Under the pieces are notes generated by a model, which saw only the letters and a list, made by a program, of their open reading frames with translations, was not told the DNA's origin and made no database searches. A stretch of 64,000 bases of DNA, taken from Sequoia sempervirens (lineage: Eukaryota; Streptophyta; Pinopsida; Cupressales; Cupressaceae). Below, one piece after another: positions 9,641 through 21,984 of the stretch. Made by a program: the position numbers and the translations under genes. Each line of letters starts with the position of its first letter. Position 1 is the first letter of the stretch. The DNA is taken from positions 705,089,360-705,153,359 of the forward strand of contig VDFB02270651.1 of NCBI GenBank assembly GCA_007258455.2. The letters run 5' to 3'.

Positions 9641-12187
9641 TATTGGAGGTTCGAGCTAATGGTCTAGCATCTCCTAAAGGGTAGCTACTCCTTATACTCA
9701 GAGACCCTAGGTTAGTGGCCAACGAATAGATGACTGATTAGCAAACCTCTCCTCTGCACTTTAGGCTCTGCAGGAACAAGGTGGGTATCCCTATTCATTA
9801 AGGTAGATCATCATACTACAATGGTGGAAAGCTTTCAATGGGATAAATCATCTACACAACCTTCACTACTAACAATGGCTTGCGGTAGTATGGAAAGGGA
9901 AAACATGAAAGCAAATCTAAACTAAGAAAGCATGGGATTTTTAAAATTGAAAGTTTTGATTCTACCCTAACTTAATACTTTGTGAATCTCCTTGACCAAT
10001 GCCTAATCCACACAGAGTCGAATGAAATAAACTCCTACAACAAAAAAACCATGGATTCTCATAACCCTACTACCTTGCAATAAGAAACCAACAAAAGGAC
10101 AATCAACATATTACTTAGTTATCCACACTGCACTACAATACCCTCATTATCTCTATGCAAGCAATTACACCACTCCTTGAATGATAGGCAGACATAAACA
10201 TGACTCAAACAACAAATGTGTTTAAAGCATCAACAAAACCCTTGATTATATTGATTCAAAAGATAGTACACACAATAATTGGAGAACATACTGATTGACA
10301 TATATAATGAAACAAAATACAAATGTTGTATAGTGGTCATCTTTTGTTATTACAGAGCATAGATCATTGTATTCCCTATCTATGTCCAAACGACTTACCC
10401 TATTCAACTTGAATCAAAGCAAAGAATTATAAAAAGCATAGAAATAGAATCTGGTAGGGAAAACACTACGCCATACCACTTAGGTTGGAGAGTAGAAGTT
10501 TGAACAGAACAAAAACAACAAAACTTGCCTTTATAGTGTAGACATAACTCATATTTTGAATTCAAACCCTAACCCTAACTCAATCAAAGTTAGGGAAAGG
10601 ATTAAATCCGATCATATTACAAACAATAATAATTCCCCCAAAAACTAAAGCAACAACTGGCTATAAAGGCCCCTGAAACCTCGAGCACACTCCAACATTG
10701 ATGGCATTATGAAAACAGGCACGAAACTCCCAAGAAATTTGCGCTCAGAACAAGAAAATCACACCTTGACAAAGAATATAACCACTACAACACTTCATGG
10801 AATAAATGATGTTGCTCAACAATCAATTCAACCTTGGAAGAAGTACACAAATGTGATCTAAAGTCATCTGGAGTCGATCTGGTAGCTGAGAAATAGATAC
10901 ACCATTACTACGCAGTCAATACCCACAAACAGGAGCAGCGAACCATTGGGGAAATCACACCTTGAATTGTGGTCATTGATCAATCCTAATCATGCAAAAA
11001 TCCATCATTAAACACTCATTGTTGGAAATTTTAAAACCCAACCATTGGATTTAAACAATTTAAATCAGGGTTGCACAATCATTACTATAAACATCATCGC
11101 ATGACTCACAATATCGGTGTGAGTCATCCAATCATGCAAATTGGGTAGTGCCACTTGTTGTCCCATGTCATCATCTACTATTGCATCCACTGCCTCTATA
11201 CGTCCCACCAGGGACACACATCACCAGCCCACTAACCCCGCAAGATTTTGGAAAGCAATATTTTATTCATGTGGGGTGTGCAGGGAACAACTGAGATGCA
11301 TTCAACACATTCACTTTGATATCTGTCATTCGATCAAGGGCCCACAACAACTGGCACTAGGCTCAATTTCCTCCTATCACATGCCATTATCCTCACTCGC
11401 TAGGTCCCACACAAAGAGCTTCCTTCATTATTGGCAAGTCACCAAAAAATTGAACCTAAGAACCTCATGTTGGAGGTTATGAAATTCTGAGAACCAGTGA
11501 TATGCCAATCGAGGGCCCACCTGCACATGTAAAAAGTTAATACGCACATGCATATAAATCATGACTTAAAATGGGGCTCCCTTAGGACATAAGACTTAGG
11601 GGATGATAAACTAGTAAAGGCCCATGACTTAGGAAAAGATCAAACATTTGAAATGGGGTGGCAAATGGAAAGACAAGGTAAAGGGGTCAGTGAACACACG
11701 ACTGCCAAGACATAAGTCATAACTTGGATGACCAGAAACCACCGATAATAGGGAGATAACTAAGTCACCAAAAATCCAAAACACAAAACCTCATGTCGGA
11801 GGTTACAAAGTTAGGAAAACCCACAACTTGTTGATAACAAAGAGATTGCCAAGTCAGGAGGTTATCACACTCTAGAATCCCACGACATAGGTTAGAAAAA
11901 CCTAGAAACCTGTGACTTAGGAAAATGAAAAGGTATTAGAAGGGGTCGTGGCTAGGAAAATGAGAAACAATGACATACATTCATAACTTAAAGGGTCAAG
12001 CCTAAGCCAGTGCAAGATGCCAACATGATTTTAGAACAAAAGTGCACACCAAGGTTTTAGGGTTTTAAGATATAAGGGTTTAAGCCCCTCATGCATTTTT
12101 TGAACCCTAAATAGACAAAATGGAGGAAACACAAAGGCACAAGGGGAAAAATTTATGGAAATGGCCATGGATTTTAAAAGCACCACA
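9641..12187 (-). repeat. 3' LTR of element E (full length, about 2.5 kb)
   Basis: Both ends match the shorter right-hand copy: 9643-9715 matches 13411-13480, and about 11297-12187 matches 13490-14373. A TATAAAG promoter-like box on the minus strand (around 10530-10536) lies in the part absent from the other LTR. Open frames such as 11141-11482 are LTR shadows. Confidence 0.75.
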
Positions 12188-12233
12188 AGTGGCTCCAGTT
12201 GGGGATGTCTGCTTGACAAAGTAGAGTGAGAAT

Positions 12234-12667
12234 TCAAGTCTCTGGAGAAGAATACCAAGCATCCATGAACTTGTCATGAAAATAAAATGGGGACTCATCC
12301 CCATATCTTTCTATATTCCATAATACATCTAGAGGTGATAAATTTTCAACCTCAGACTCATATTCTTCTTCAACTTCCTGACTGTGCAGAGAACTACCAT
12401 CAAACAGATGACTGTCATTTACCTCACCAAACTGATATGTGAATATTTCTTTAAACTCACGCCATGAAAAAATGGAATGCAAAGGAAGATTAACAAACTA
12501 GTCCTTAGCATCTTCTTCTAAAGTTCTTACAAATAGCCTCATGACAACGTCCTCTTCTTCTATCTAAATTTCCACCAAAAAATTAGTGAAATCTTGCCAA
12601 TGTCTTGATGTTGATTCTTCGAGTCTGCCTCTAAACTTAGGAAAATATTTCTTTATTTCCCATGGAA
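12234..12667 (-). pseudogene. Gag capsid remnant of element E
   Basis: Minus-strand translation gives a Retrotrans_gag-type core: KKYFPKFRGRL, HWQDFTNFLVEI, then VVMRLFVRTLEEDAKD, a stop where gypsy gags have Trp (TGG to TAG), then FVNLPLHSIFSWREFKEIFT. This is the helical region of Ty3/gypsy capsid that assembles virus-like particles in the cytoplasm. At least two in-frame stops are present. It runs almost directly into the 3' LTR, so nucleocapsid, protease, RT and integrase are lost. The pattern is close to the gag of element D, suggesting one lineage. Confidence 0.7.
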
Positions 12668-13386
12668 CAGAGTGTGGATAACCATGGATTTTACTACAAT
12701 CCAGAGGGTTATATATCTCCAAAGAAAAAGGTTTTATTTGAGGATATCACTGTGGTTCACACATGACATAATAGCTAGTAGAGGGGGAATCCTTTTGATG
12801 ATACATTTTAAATCTTAACCCTCTACAACTAGATATAGAATATCCAACTTCTCTTTTCCCTTTTGAACTAGTTCCTTAAAGCAGTGAATAAGGGACAATT
12901 TTTACCAAAGATTTGCTGACCTTCATACAAAATGTTGCAATAGAATAATACCTGAAAAACTTTTGCAACCAACTCTTCTGATGATGTTGAATATTTTTTA
13001 GAGTCACCACCACTTTGAAAGAGGAAAATATCTTCAAGCAACAGAGAGCTCCTTCCAAGATCAATAGATTTCTGAGTTCTCTCCACTAGTAGAGCACCAG
13101 ACTTCAAGAACACACCAGAAACGTCACAACAACCTCCTTCTTCAAGTATGTAGGTCCTTTTGTGAATCTCTATCTTCCTTAATGATGTAGAGCATATATT
13201 CAGTTGCTCACATAGAGATTTATGCACTTATCTTTATCTTCCTTAGAGCATTTGGTTCATAAAGATGCAAAGTATATATCCATTTTCTCACCCAAATATT
13301 TCTCCCTTTTCTCCCCAACATCACCAATCTATTGGCTCGGATGACTCTTTTTGATAAAATTGTTTGCAACCAAGATTCTAAGTTCA
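12668..13386 (-). other. Leader/5' internal region of element E
   Basis: Lies between the primer-site-like sequence and gag. It holds minus open frames of 62-119 codons (for example 13227-12868) without recognisable domains. I treat it as the untranslated leader or decayed N-terminal gag. Confidence 0.4.
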
Positions 13387-13407
13387 TCCCCAATATAGTC
13401 ACCAATC
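13387..13407 (-). promoter_or_regulatory. Primer-binding-site-like sequence of E
   Basis: On the minus strand the right LTR ends CTCCAACA and is followed by GATTGGTGACTATATTGGGG. The equivalent place in element D reads TTGGTGACTCCACTGGGGA. Position and similarity support a tRNA primer site; I cannot assign the tRNA. Confidence 0.5.
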
Positions 13408-14373
13408 TGTTGGAGGTTCAAGTTGATGGTCCAGTATCTCCTAAAGGGTAGCTACTACTTATACTCAGAGACCCTAGTCAGATTCACTCAACACATTCAC
13501 TTTGATATCCGTCATTCGATCAAGGGCCCACCACAACTAGCACAGGCACAATTTCCTCCTACCACATGCCATTATCCTTGCTCATTGGGTCCCACATAGA
13601 GAGATTGCTTCATTATTGCCAAGTCACCAAAAAACTAAACCTAAGAACCTCATGTTGGAGGTTATGAAATTTTGAGAACCAACGATATGTCGACCAAGGA
13701 CCCACCTACACACGTAAAAATTTAATACACACATGCGTATAAATCATGACTTAAAAGGGGGCTTCCTTAGGAAATAAGACTTAGGGGACGATAAACTACT
13801 AAATTCCCACAACTTAGGAAAAGATCAAACATTTGAAATGGGGTGGTGAATAGAAAGACAAGGTAAAGGGACTGGTGAGCACACGACCACCAAGACATAA
13901 GTCATAACTTGGATGATCGGCAACCACCGATAACAGGGAGATCACTAAGTCGCCAAAAATCTAAACCACAAAACCTCATGTTGAAGGTTGTGAAGTTAGG
14001 AAAACTAACAAATTGGCGATAGCAAAGAGATCGCCAAGTCAGGAGGTTACGAAACTCTAGAACCCCACGACATAGGTTAGAAAAACCTGAAAACCCGAAA
14101 CTTAGGAAAATGACCAAATATTAGAATGGGTTGTGGCTAGGCAAACAAGAAACAATGGCATAAAGTCATAACTTAAAGGGTCAAGCCTAAGCCGACGCAA
14201 GATGCCAACATGATTTTAGAACAAAATTCCACGCCAATGTTTTAGGGTTTTAGGATATAAGGGTTTAATCCCTTCATGAAATTTTTGAACCCTAAACAGA
14301 CAAAATGGAGGAAACACAGAGGCACAAGGGGAAAAATTTATGGAAATGGCCATGGATTTTACAAGCACCACCA
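13408..14373 (-). repeat. 5' LTR of element E, internally deleted
   Basis: Direct copy of the two ends of 9641-12187, with the middle (equivalent to about 9716-11297) missing. The promoter/TATA region of the full LTR lies in the lost part. The junction 'gaccctagtcagattcactc' marks the deletion. Confidence 0.75.
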
Positions 14374-14776
14374 AACCCTTTCAATAACATGCTTTTTCTA
14401 GATAGTATATTGTAGTTTTAGTTGGTACTCCATATTATCCACCTTCTTTTGATGATACTTTTTCAATTTTCCCTGGGGGAGGAGGGGGTGTTTTGGTTCC
14501 CCCCAGTGCACTTCGGCCACACTCTAGTAGTGTGAGAATAAGACGGTGGTGATCCAAAATCCTATACATGTCAAACAATTTGCAATTATGAAATTTTCTT
14601 GTACATTATTTTAACATATAGTAGTATACATATCTCACATTCTCCACTTCTCTTTTGTATTCAACAGTAACCTACACAGAAAATTTGGAAAAAAGTAGCT
14701 TAATATATTTGATATTAAAAAAAATTGAATGCACAACATATACACATAGCCAAAATAATTGAGTTATTATATCTAC
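14374..14776. other. No gene seen
   Basis: Flank of element E. It contains a G-run/C-run block (about 14470-14515) and otherwise AT-rich sequence. Nothing is recognised. Confidence 0.35.
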
Positions 14777-14902
14777 CTTCCCATCCTCCACATCACCTTG
14801 TGCTTCATTCACACCCTCCTCATCCTTAGGGTCACCCTTTGCACCCTCTTCCTCTTCATAGTGGACTATGATAAGAGCATGATCATCTCCCCAATTATTG
14901 AC
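14777..14902 (-). pseudogene. Acidic exon-like fragment
   Basis: Minus-strand open stretch of 42 codons between an acceptor-like TTCAG and a donor-like GTAGAT: VNNWGDDHALIIVHYEEEEG, then AKGDPKDEEGVNEAQGDVED. It is acidic and of low complexity. It lies on the same strand as the repeated-exon gene at 5.8-7.6 kb and could be an upstream exon separated from it by the insertions at 7.6-14.4 kb. This is inference, and the protein is not recognised. Confidence 0.3.
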
Positions 14903-15275
14903 CTGAATCGAAGGAACAATATACTGTCAAAATCAACATATTCGTAACAGACATGAAAGTTTCTAACTGAAATTGTAAAGCATTATGATTGATGCATTGG
15001 AAGTAAAGGGTAATTGGAAGTTCGCAATCAATTACCAAACAAATCACTACCTTTGAATTCAACATTCTCCTAAAATGAGGGATTTCCTTTGTACAACGGT
15101 TACTACCTCCTAATTAAAATATTCCCACTTTCCATTCAACATCATAACTATTTGTCAAAGATTAAAATTAAACATTTGATTACATCTTGTAATTAGAGGA
15201 TCTTACTCGCATGTATGTCAAGCATGACTACCCCAAAGGAGATGCACCACTACACACCCTGTCAGGTGTGCTAAC
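14903..15275. other. No gene seen; flank of element A
   Basis: AT-rich. No open frame or repeat is recognised up to the LTR boundary at 15276. Confidence 0.35.
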
Positions 15276-16559
15276 TGTGAACCTAGATCCCAAACCTGCA
15301 ATTGTGCAAGAAACAAACAAAAAATTAGATCGAATGCAAGTTAGAATATAGATCCCTCAAGAAATCCATTTATCAATGCTCAAAATAGGAAAATGAAAGC
15401 AATACAATAAGAAATCAATAAAAGAGATTAAATCATATGAAATCAATGTAAATTCTTGATCTCTTGAGGGAGTTGGTTCCAATTTGATGTGAAAATTGGC
15501 CCTTTCCGAACTCCACTGCTAGCTTTGATGATTTGATGAAGATTGTGATCCACTTTGATGAAGAGTGACGAGTGCTCCAAGATGAAAATCTGTATAACCT
15601 AGCTATAAATTTGAAAGTATGGATGAAGATTGCTAAATATTTGAGCATAGTAAGTTTACTCAAATTGTGGATGCTAAAATGAGGATATTATCCTCTTATT
15701 TATACAATGTCAAGTTGAAAGAATGCCAAAAATAGAGCAATGTGGGACTATCTTCCATTCAATGGCAAGGTGCCACTTGTCCAAATGTGAATGGATGGAG
15801 GATGTGCAAGTTTTGGTCAATGTGCCAATAAATGCATATATTTGAATTTTGAAATTGTTGAAATGACATGTAAGAGGGAAAGAAGGTGCATTGAATGCCA
15901 CTTGGCTCAAGGAAAAAGGACTTTGTAGGTGGAGTAAATGCCTTGTTGGAAGGACAAAGTCTACTTGGATTTTGAATTCAAAATTTGAGGAATATTCCTT
16001 AAAATATGCCTTGTTAAAGAAAATAGAGATTTAATAAATCAAATAACTCTATTTGCATGTGCAAGTGGAAAAAGATGGAGGATGCAACATGAGAAGAGAT
16101 TAAATTAATCAAGGTTAATTAATTTAATGAAGGGATTAAATGATGTGACCTATTTGACTTAAATTTATGGATTGATTTAAATCAAATATGAGAAGAATAT
16201 GATAAAGGATTAATTAAATAAGGACTTTTGATTTATTTAATTAAAAGAGATGATGTTAGATTAAACTAAATAAGGATTTAATGTATTTAATTTAATAGAT
16301 AGACTTTAGAGATTTAATCAAATAAAATTAATTATTTAATTAAATGGGGATAATTAGATCAGACTGGTTAATTTAATTATCGAGAAATGATGACTTAATT
16401 AGATAATTGATTTATTTAATTAAGAGAGGAATATTAATTAATTTAATCAAATAAAGGCATTTGATTAAATGGTTAGACTAAAGGATGATTCAGGATGAAG
16501 GGATGTTAGTGGTCAAGATCAGATGTCCAACGTCAATCAATACATTTTGCGTGTCTACA
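15276..16559 (-). repeat. 3' LTR of element A (about 1.28 kb)
   Basis: On the minus strand it begins TGTAGACACGCAAAATGTAT (16559) and ends GGTTCACA (15276). It is the inverted counterpart of the LTR at 30224-31510 (1287 bp). It has a TATAAATA box on the minus strand (around 15699-15706) and a U3 crowded with TTAATTAA-type boxes. The start is fixed by the adjoining polypurine tract and the end by the match to the other copies. Confidence 0.85.
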
Positions 16560-16573
16560 TTTTTCCCCTCTTT
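16560..16573 (-). promoter_or_regulatory. Polypurine tract of element A
   Basis: Minus strand AAAGAGGGGAAAAA lies immediately before the LTR start TGTAGACACG. This is the standard position and composition for priming plus-strand DNA synthesis, and it fixes the minus orientation of A. The equivalent site before the LTR at 30224 is not purine-rich. Confidence 0.75.
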
Positions 16574-17508
16574 GAAGCAACACACTTGTTGTGTTGATTC
16601 ATAGAATAAACAATCTCGATCAAAGCCAAAAAAAAATTGATTTAAAAAACTTTCCTCCCTGCTGCCCCAATGAACGAAATTATGGTAATATACTACCCCC
16701 TCGAGAGATTGGACGAAAATTTTGATTTTTGGGTGATCTCACAAAAAAAGAGGACAAGGTGCCCGACAGGTCCAGAAAAGCTCTAAGAGGCCAAAAACAT
16801 TTCTAAATGCAATAAAACAATGTAAAATAGGCCTCAACTAGACAAACACAAGTTTAAGAGCTCAAAACCTTAGCAGGATAGCCAAACAAGGTGAAAAAAC
16901 CCTAATTTTCAAGATTAAAAAAGCTTCGAGGAGTCACTTTCGATTTTGTGATTTGAGCTCTGACATTATGATGAGATGGCACAATGACAACTTCTAATGC
17001 ATATTTCTGATCAAGTCCAGACATACCAGTGACCTCCCGACATTGGGGCATCGGTAAGTGATCCTTACTTGAGCTTCATTTTTTTTTTTCGTGCTTATTT
17101 AATGCTTTTAAATTTAGCTTCTTTGCAACGATGCTATATAGCACTGCTCAAATTTCAAATTGCACCGCTCGGTGGTCCAAATTGGCTCACCATCATAGAA
17201 TGCACCGTGGTGGTGGAGTTTGGCATTTGGAAACAAACTTCAAACTTCAACACTCATGCCATCTCCAATGGGGTCATTTAAAAGTGTGATGTGGCGACAA
17301 AATTTTATACTAGAATCTTTTCCAAACTGCGTCGCTTTTTAGAAAAGTGCACCACGGTGGTGAACTTTAAGACTTTGGCAGTCCCAGCGTTGCAGTTTGC
17401 AACTTTCAAACTATGACGCCTTCACAGATAGTAACGTTGGGCTAGTTTTTTGGATGCTCAGAATAAAATTTCTTAAAATTTTTAACATGGTGACCTTCCC
17501 TAATGTAG
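16574..17508 (+). other. Upstream region of PMD gene in element A
   Basis: Non-coding stretch between the polypurine tract and the PMD frame. From 17140 it is rich in short GC-rich inverted motifs (GCACCGCTCGGTGG, GCACCGTGGTGGTG, GTGCACCACGGTGGTG) like those upstream of the PMD gene in B. It is probably promoter/leader of the antisense gene, by inference. Confidence 0.4.
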
Positions 17509-19210
17509 GATGCGACGAGGGAGCTCTATTCTTGGGAGCACAGATCGTGGGAGATTTTCGGTTCCTTGCGAGACCTTAGCAACAGGGAGCAGTATCGGCT
17601 GCAGGACATGCAACTATGGTACATTGCTTATGCAACACCTGTGCGGACCCACCTTGGGATGACGTCAGTGCTTGCTAAGAGATGGCACAGTGAGACCTCA
17701 TCCTTCCACCTTCCTACTGGGGAGGCCACCATCACCTTAGAGGACGTGTGCCACATCCTTAGATTGTCGATTCATGGTCAGCAAGTTATTTTTGATATGG
17801 ATGTCGGATGGGACGCTTGCCATGCAGTTCTCGCCACAGATGAGGTTATGTTTTGTATGGGCCAGATTGAGGTAGAGCGCCATAGGAAACTCACATCACC
17901 ATTCTGTCTAGTGGTTGTAGCGATCATCTCAGGTCTCGTTGCCTCGGATCGACGAGGCCGATATTTCAGTCCTAGCTGGGGGCTCTGCTGGGAGCAGATG
18001 GTTCGCGACAAGCTAGTCCATTTTTCATGGGGGCCTGTTCTTCTATCCTCCCTTTACAAGGACTTACACTAGTACATCTACCTTGATGATAGAGCACTTG
18101 GAGTAGGTTTCACGCTTCTCCACATGTGGGTGTGGGAGCACATCCCCATTCTCCAGCCATGAGTCATTGTAGTGTCGATGGGGCCTGATGATCCCATAGT
18201 CTGGCATTACATAGGTGGTGTGTCCTTTACACACACGGGTGAATATGAGATTCCTCATTAGAGGAGGGTCCTGGATGATATGCAGGTTTTTACATAGCGC
18301 CCATACCTTGGTCACCTCGGATTGGCCGATGATGCACATATATTCTTTATCCGCCAGAACTACTTTATGTAGGGGAGGGAGCATATGATGGTTGAGAGAT
18401 ACCTGCCAGTGCAAGTCCAACATCAGTTTAGTGAGCCATAGGATCGGCCAGATGATGTCTATGTGGCCATATTTTCTCGCACTATATCACAAGGTTCGTG
18501 GGGGCAATACATTCCTGCTTCTAAGGCAGTGGACAACTTTAGACAGTTGGTGGCCCAGTCATGGGTATATGATCAGGGACCCGTAAATCCAGGCGTGACA
18601 CAAGCCTACAAAGATTGGTTTCGACCACCCCTTTGATTGACAGTTCTAGGAGTACCCTCCACTCGGCAGAGATCGAGGGGAAGAGGGGGAGGACGAGAAC
18701 GGAGAGATGGTGAGTGGCAGGATCAGCCGGTTAGAGTTCCAGTTCAGCCGATTCAGGTAGATGTTCAAATGCAAGACCAAGACCAGGTGCCAGCTAGGCA
18801 GCAAGATCAGTGAGGATCAGCCTCATGTGCAGCTCACACGAGCATAGCCAACAGGACAACTAGATCCCTGAGATGCACTAATTGCACAGCTGCAACCTTA
18901 GGTTTAGACCTTGACGGTAGAGAGGGATCAAGCCAGGGTTGAGAGAGACTAGGCCATTTTGCAGAGGCAGGTTGTAGAGCTATAGGCAACCACAGAGATG
19001 GGCTGGAGATAGCAATTGGAGAGCATGGTAGCCTCCTCTCAGGGCATAGTGCCTCTTTGTTCTTATAGGGAGGCCATCCAAGAGGCTGACTATTATCACC
19101 TGCATTATCATCAGGTTGTACCCAGAGCAGAGTGGGCCCCATATTACTCACAGCGGGCTATCCATAGACTGGTAGAGGGTCATGGTGACAAAGGTGAGGG
19201 CAGCAGATAG
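17509..19210 (+). pseudogene. Plant mobile domain (PMD) protein, antisense in element A
   Basis: The frame opens after TAG at 17506-17508 and gives RDLSNREQYRLQDMQLWYIA, then the PMD hallmark RWHSETSSFHLPTGEATITL followed by EDVCHILRLSIHG, then LVVVAIISGLVASDRRGRYF. PMD proteins (the plant aminotransferase-like/MAIN-type domain) are found both as host nuclear proteins and as passengers in plant transposons; their biochemical role is unsettled. Stops interrupt the frame (18070-18072 and several later). After about 18640 come an Arg/Gly-rich and Gln-rich stretch and a helix-rich part (RDQA/AILQRQVVEL type). The C-terminal block (YREAIQEADYYHLHYHQVVP) is shared with the copy in B. Orientation is opposite to the LTR, as in B. 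Clearly broken. Confidence 0.8.
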
Positions 19211-19880
19211 GAGGCATAGGCCTCATTTTGATCGAGATGATATTATTTCGTGTCATATGGGCTCATTTTTTATAGCTCGTTGGGCCTTTTTGTACTTATT
19301 GACACACATGTACAGTGATTCGATTATTTTGTACTATGGCAGTTTACCTGATGATAATATATATGAGATGATGATGATGATGATATGATGTGATGTGTAT
19401 CATTTATTTATGCATTTATGGATGGTTCTATTTCTATATGCTATGCAATAATGTTATGGTGTTATGCGATGTATATATGGATGCATTTCTTTCTAATGAT
19501 GTATGCATTATTAATAGATCTATATTATGTTGTTAATATATGATATGCAAATGGATTTATATGATATGTGATATGGATGGATGATATGTATGTTTTGATG
19601 ATGATGTAATTTATATGATGATTTATGTATGTTGATGCAAATGATATGATATGTGATATGAGATGGATGATGTAATATGCAAAATGATATGGAGATGATT
19701 TATGGTGTATACGCGAAATGATATGTGAATCGTGATTATAAATTCTTTTATAAAATGATTATGAATGGATGTACACTTTTAATGTAATGGATTTTTATGT
19801 TCCTATTATGCTTTGAATGTTTATAATGGTATGTAATGATTTATAAAATGAAATGAAAAAATGATCGTGATGTGGCTATT
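19211..19880. repeat. ATG/GAT-rich low-complexity region
   Basis: Dense ATGATG, GATATG and TATGATG runs. It is the reverse-complement counterpart of the CAT-rich region 26590-27780 of element B, in the same place relative to the PMD gene. No coding content. Confidence 0.6.
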
Positions 19881-19889
19881 TATGAGATG

Positions 19890-20690
19890 TACTTTCCCTC
19901 CTTCTAGTGCCAAAATGAAATGCATTTGGGTTCGACATTTTGGCGTTAGAAGATGAAATGCAAGCAAGAACAAGGATTCCCCATGAAATCCATTAGCAAA
20001 GTTTAAAATAGGAAAGAATAATCAAGAACACAAATGAAATAGATTAAAATCCTATCAAAACAAGCAAACTCTTGATCCCATGGGGGAATTGGTGTCAATT
20101 TGATGTGAATCCTTGTTCTTGCCATCCTTCTAGTGCCAAAATGTCAAACCCCAATCCCAATACCTGCAAAACAACATGAACAAACACATTAGAAGATGAA
20201 ATGCAAGCAAGAACAAGGATTCTCCATGAAATCCATTAGCAAAGTTTAAAATAGGAAAGAAGAATGAAGAACACAAATGAAATAGATTAAAATCCTATCA
20301 AAAAAAGCAAACTCTTGATCCCATGGGGGAATTGGTGCCAATTTGATGTGAAAATTGGCCCTTTTCCAATTCCTATGATGCAAGATTGATGTGTAATGAT
20401 AAGTGATCCACAATTTTAGTAAACTTACTATGCTCAAATCATTAGCAACTTTCATCCATCATTAGTGAGTTCATAGCTAGGTTATGCAGGATTTTCTATT
20501 GGAGCACTCATCAAGCATTAACAAAGTGGATCACTCATCATTACACATCAATCTTGCATCATAGGAATTGGGAAAGGGCCAATTTTCACATCAAATTGGC
20601 ACCAATTCCCCCATGGGATCAAGAGTTTGCTTGTTTTGATAGGATTTTAATCTATTTCATTTGTGTTCTTCATTCTTCTTTCCTATTTAT
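19890..20690. repeat. Scrambled LTR ends with a 163-bp inverted repeat
   Basis: Pieces of the A/B/C LTR 3' end and primer-site-like sequence ('ttggcactagaagg' type) occur in both orientations. 19948-20110 and 20191-20352 are direct copies, 243 bp apart (minus-oriented LTR). 20249-20411 and 20526-20688 are inverted copies separated by 114 bp. This is a foldback made of LTR U5 sequence at the junction of elements A (minus) and B (plus). Confidence 0.75.
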
Positions 20691-20699
20691 GAGATGCTT

Positions 20700-21965
20700 G
20701 GGATTAAAATGTACTGATTGACATTGGACATCTGATCCTCACCACTAACATTGTTTCGTCCTAAATCATCCTTCGGTCTAACCATTTAATCAAATACCTT
20801 TATCTAATTAAATTCATCAATATTCCTCTCTTAATTAAATAAATCGGTTATCTAATTAAGTCATTCTTTCTCGATAATTAAATTACCCATTTTGATCTAA
20901 TTATCCTATTTAATTAAATAATTAATTTTATTTGATTAAATATCTTAAGTCTATCTATTAAATTAAATAAATTAAAACCTTAGTTAGTTTAATCTAACAT
21001 CATCTCTTTTAATTAAATAAATCAAAAATCCTTATTTAATTAATCCTTTATCACATTCTTCTCATATTTGATTTAAATAAATCCACAAATTTAAGTCAAA
21101 TAGGTCACTCATTTAACCTCTTCATTAAATTAATTATCCTAGATTAATTTAATCTCTCCTCATGTCTCATCCTCCATCTTTGACCACTTGCACATGAAAA
21201 TAGATTTGATTGATTTATTAAATCTCTGTTTTCCTTCAACAAGGCATCTTTTAAGGAATATTCCCCAAATTTGAATTCAAAATCCAAGTGGGATGTGTCC
21301 TTCCAACAAGGCATTTACTCTCTCTTACATGTCCTTTTCCTTGAGCCAAGTGGCATTCAATGCATTCTTCCTTCCCTCTTGCATGTCATTTCAACAATTT
21401 CAGAATTCAAATATATGCATTTATTGGCACAATCCTCAAAACTTGCACATCCTCCATCCACTCATAAGTTGACAAGTGGCACTTTTCCATTAGCTAATTC
21501 TTAATCCCACATTTCTCTATTTTGGACATTCATCCATCTTCTCGTTCTATAAATAAGAAGTTAATCTCCTCATTTCATCATCGACAATTTGAGTAAACTT
21601 ACTATGCTCAAATCAATAGCAACTTCCATCCATCATTAGTGAGTTCATAGCTAGGTTATGCAGATTTTTCTATTGGATCACTCATCAACCATCAACAAAG
21701 TGGATCACTCTTCATCACACATCAATCTTGCATCATAAGAGCTAGGAAAGGGCCAATTTTCACATCAAATTGGCACCAATTCCTCCATGGGATCAAGAGT
21801 TTGCTTGTTTTGATAGGATTTTAATCTATTTCATTTGTGTTCTTCATTCTTCTTTCCTATTTTAAACTTTTCTAATGGATTTCATGGGGAATCCTTTTTC
21901 TTTCTTGCATTTCATCTTCTAATGTGTTTGTTCATGTTGTTTTCTAGGTATTTTACATTTTGTTC
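20700..21965 (+). repeat. 5' LTR of element B
   Basis: Plus-oriented copy of the family LTR. Its first bases (TGTAGACACG) are replaced, and the match begins at about 20710 with 'attaaaatgtactgattgac'. TATAAATA lies at about 21548-21555. The U3 has the same TTAATTAA boxes. The end is altered: past 'gttgttttctaggtatt' it runs into a duplicated 'cttgcatttcatct' and then reversed pol sequence. Confidence 0.75.
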
Positions 21966-21984
21966 TTGCTTGCATTTCATCTGC

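Larger units (their letters stand above)
9641..14373 (-). mobile_element. LTR retrotransposon E (gypsy-like, deleted)
   Basis: Two direct repeats bound the element. The left copy is 9641-12187 (3' LTR on the minus strand). The right copy is 13408-14373 (5' LTR), which has lost an internal block of about 1.6 kb. Ends follow TG...CA on the minus strand (TGTGGTGC...CTCCAACA, with a mutated outer dinucleotide on the left). Flanks give a near-match 5-bp target duplication, GACCC (9636-9640) and AACCC (14374-14378). Minus orientation is supported by the gag remnant on that strand, a primer-site-like sequence next to the right LTR and a TATAAAG box in the left LTR. Pol is entirely missing, so the element was non-autonomous or has been deleted. 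Confidence 0.8.
15276..20700 (-). mobile_element. LTR retrotransposon A, truncated (Tat-like family)
   Basis: Minus-oriented: 3' LTR (15276-16559), polypurine tract, an antisense PMD gene (plus strand, 17509-19210), ATG/CAT-rich sequence, then scrambled 5'-LTR ends with primer-site-like sequence (19890-20690). No gag or pol remains between the PMD gene and the LTR pieces. The same order, in mirror image, is seen in element B. I infer a deletion derivative of the A/B/C family. Confidence 0.65.

Noticed and set aside
12868..13405. Minus frames of 61-119 codons between primer site and gag of E
   Set aside because: No similarity to gag or any domain I know; treated as leader.
9641..14373. Reading element E as plus-oriented because AGTGGCTCCAGTTGGGGATG after the left LTR looks like a primer site
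   Set aside because: Gag, the TATAAAG box and the D-like primer site are all on the minus strand; the same look-alike occurs at the 3' LTR of D.
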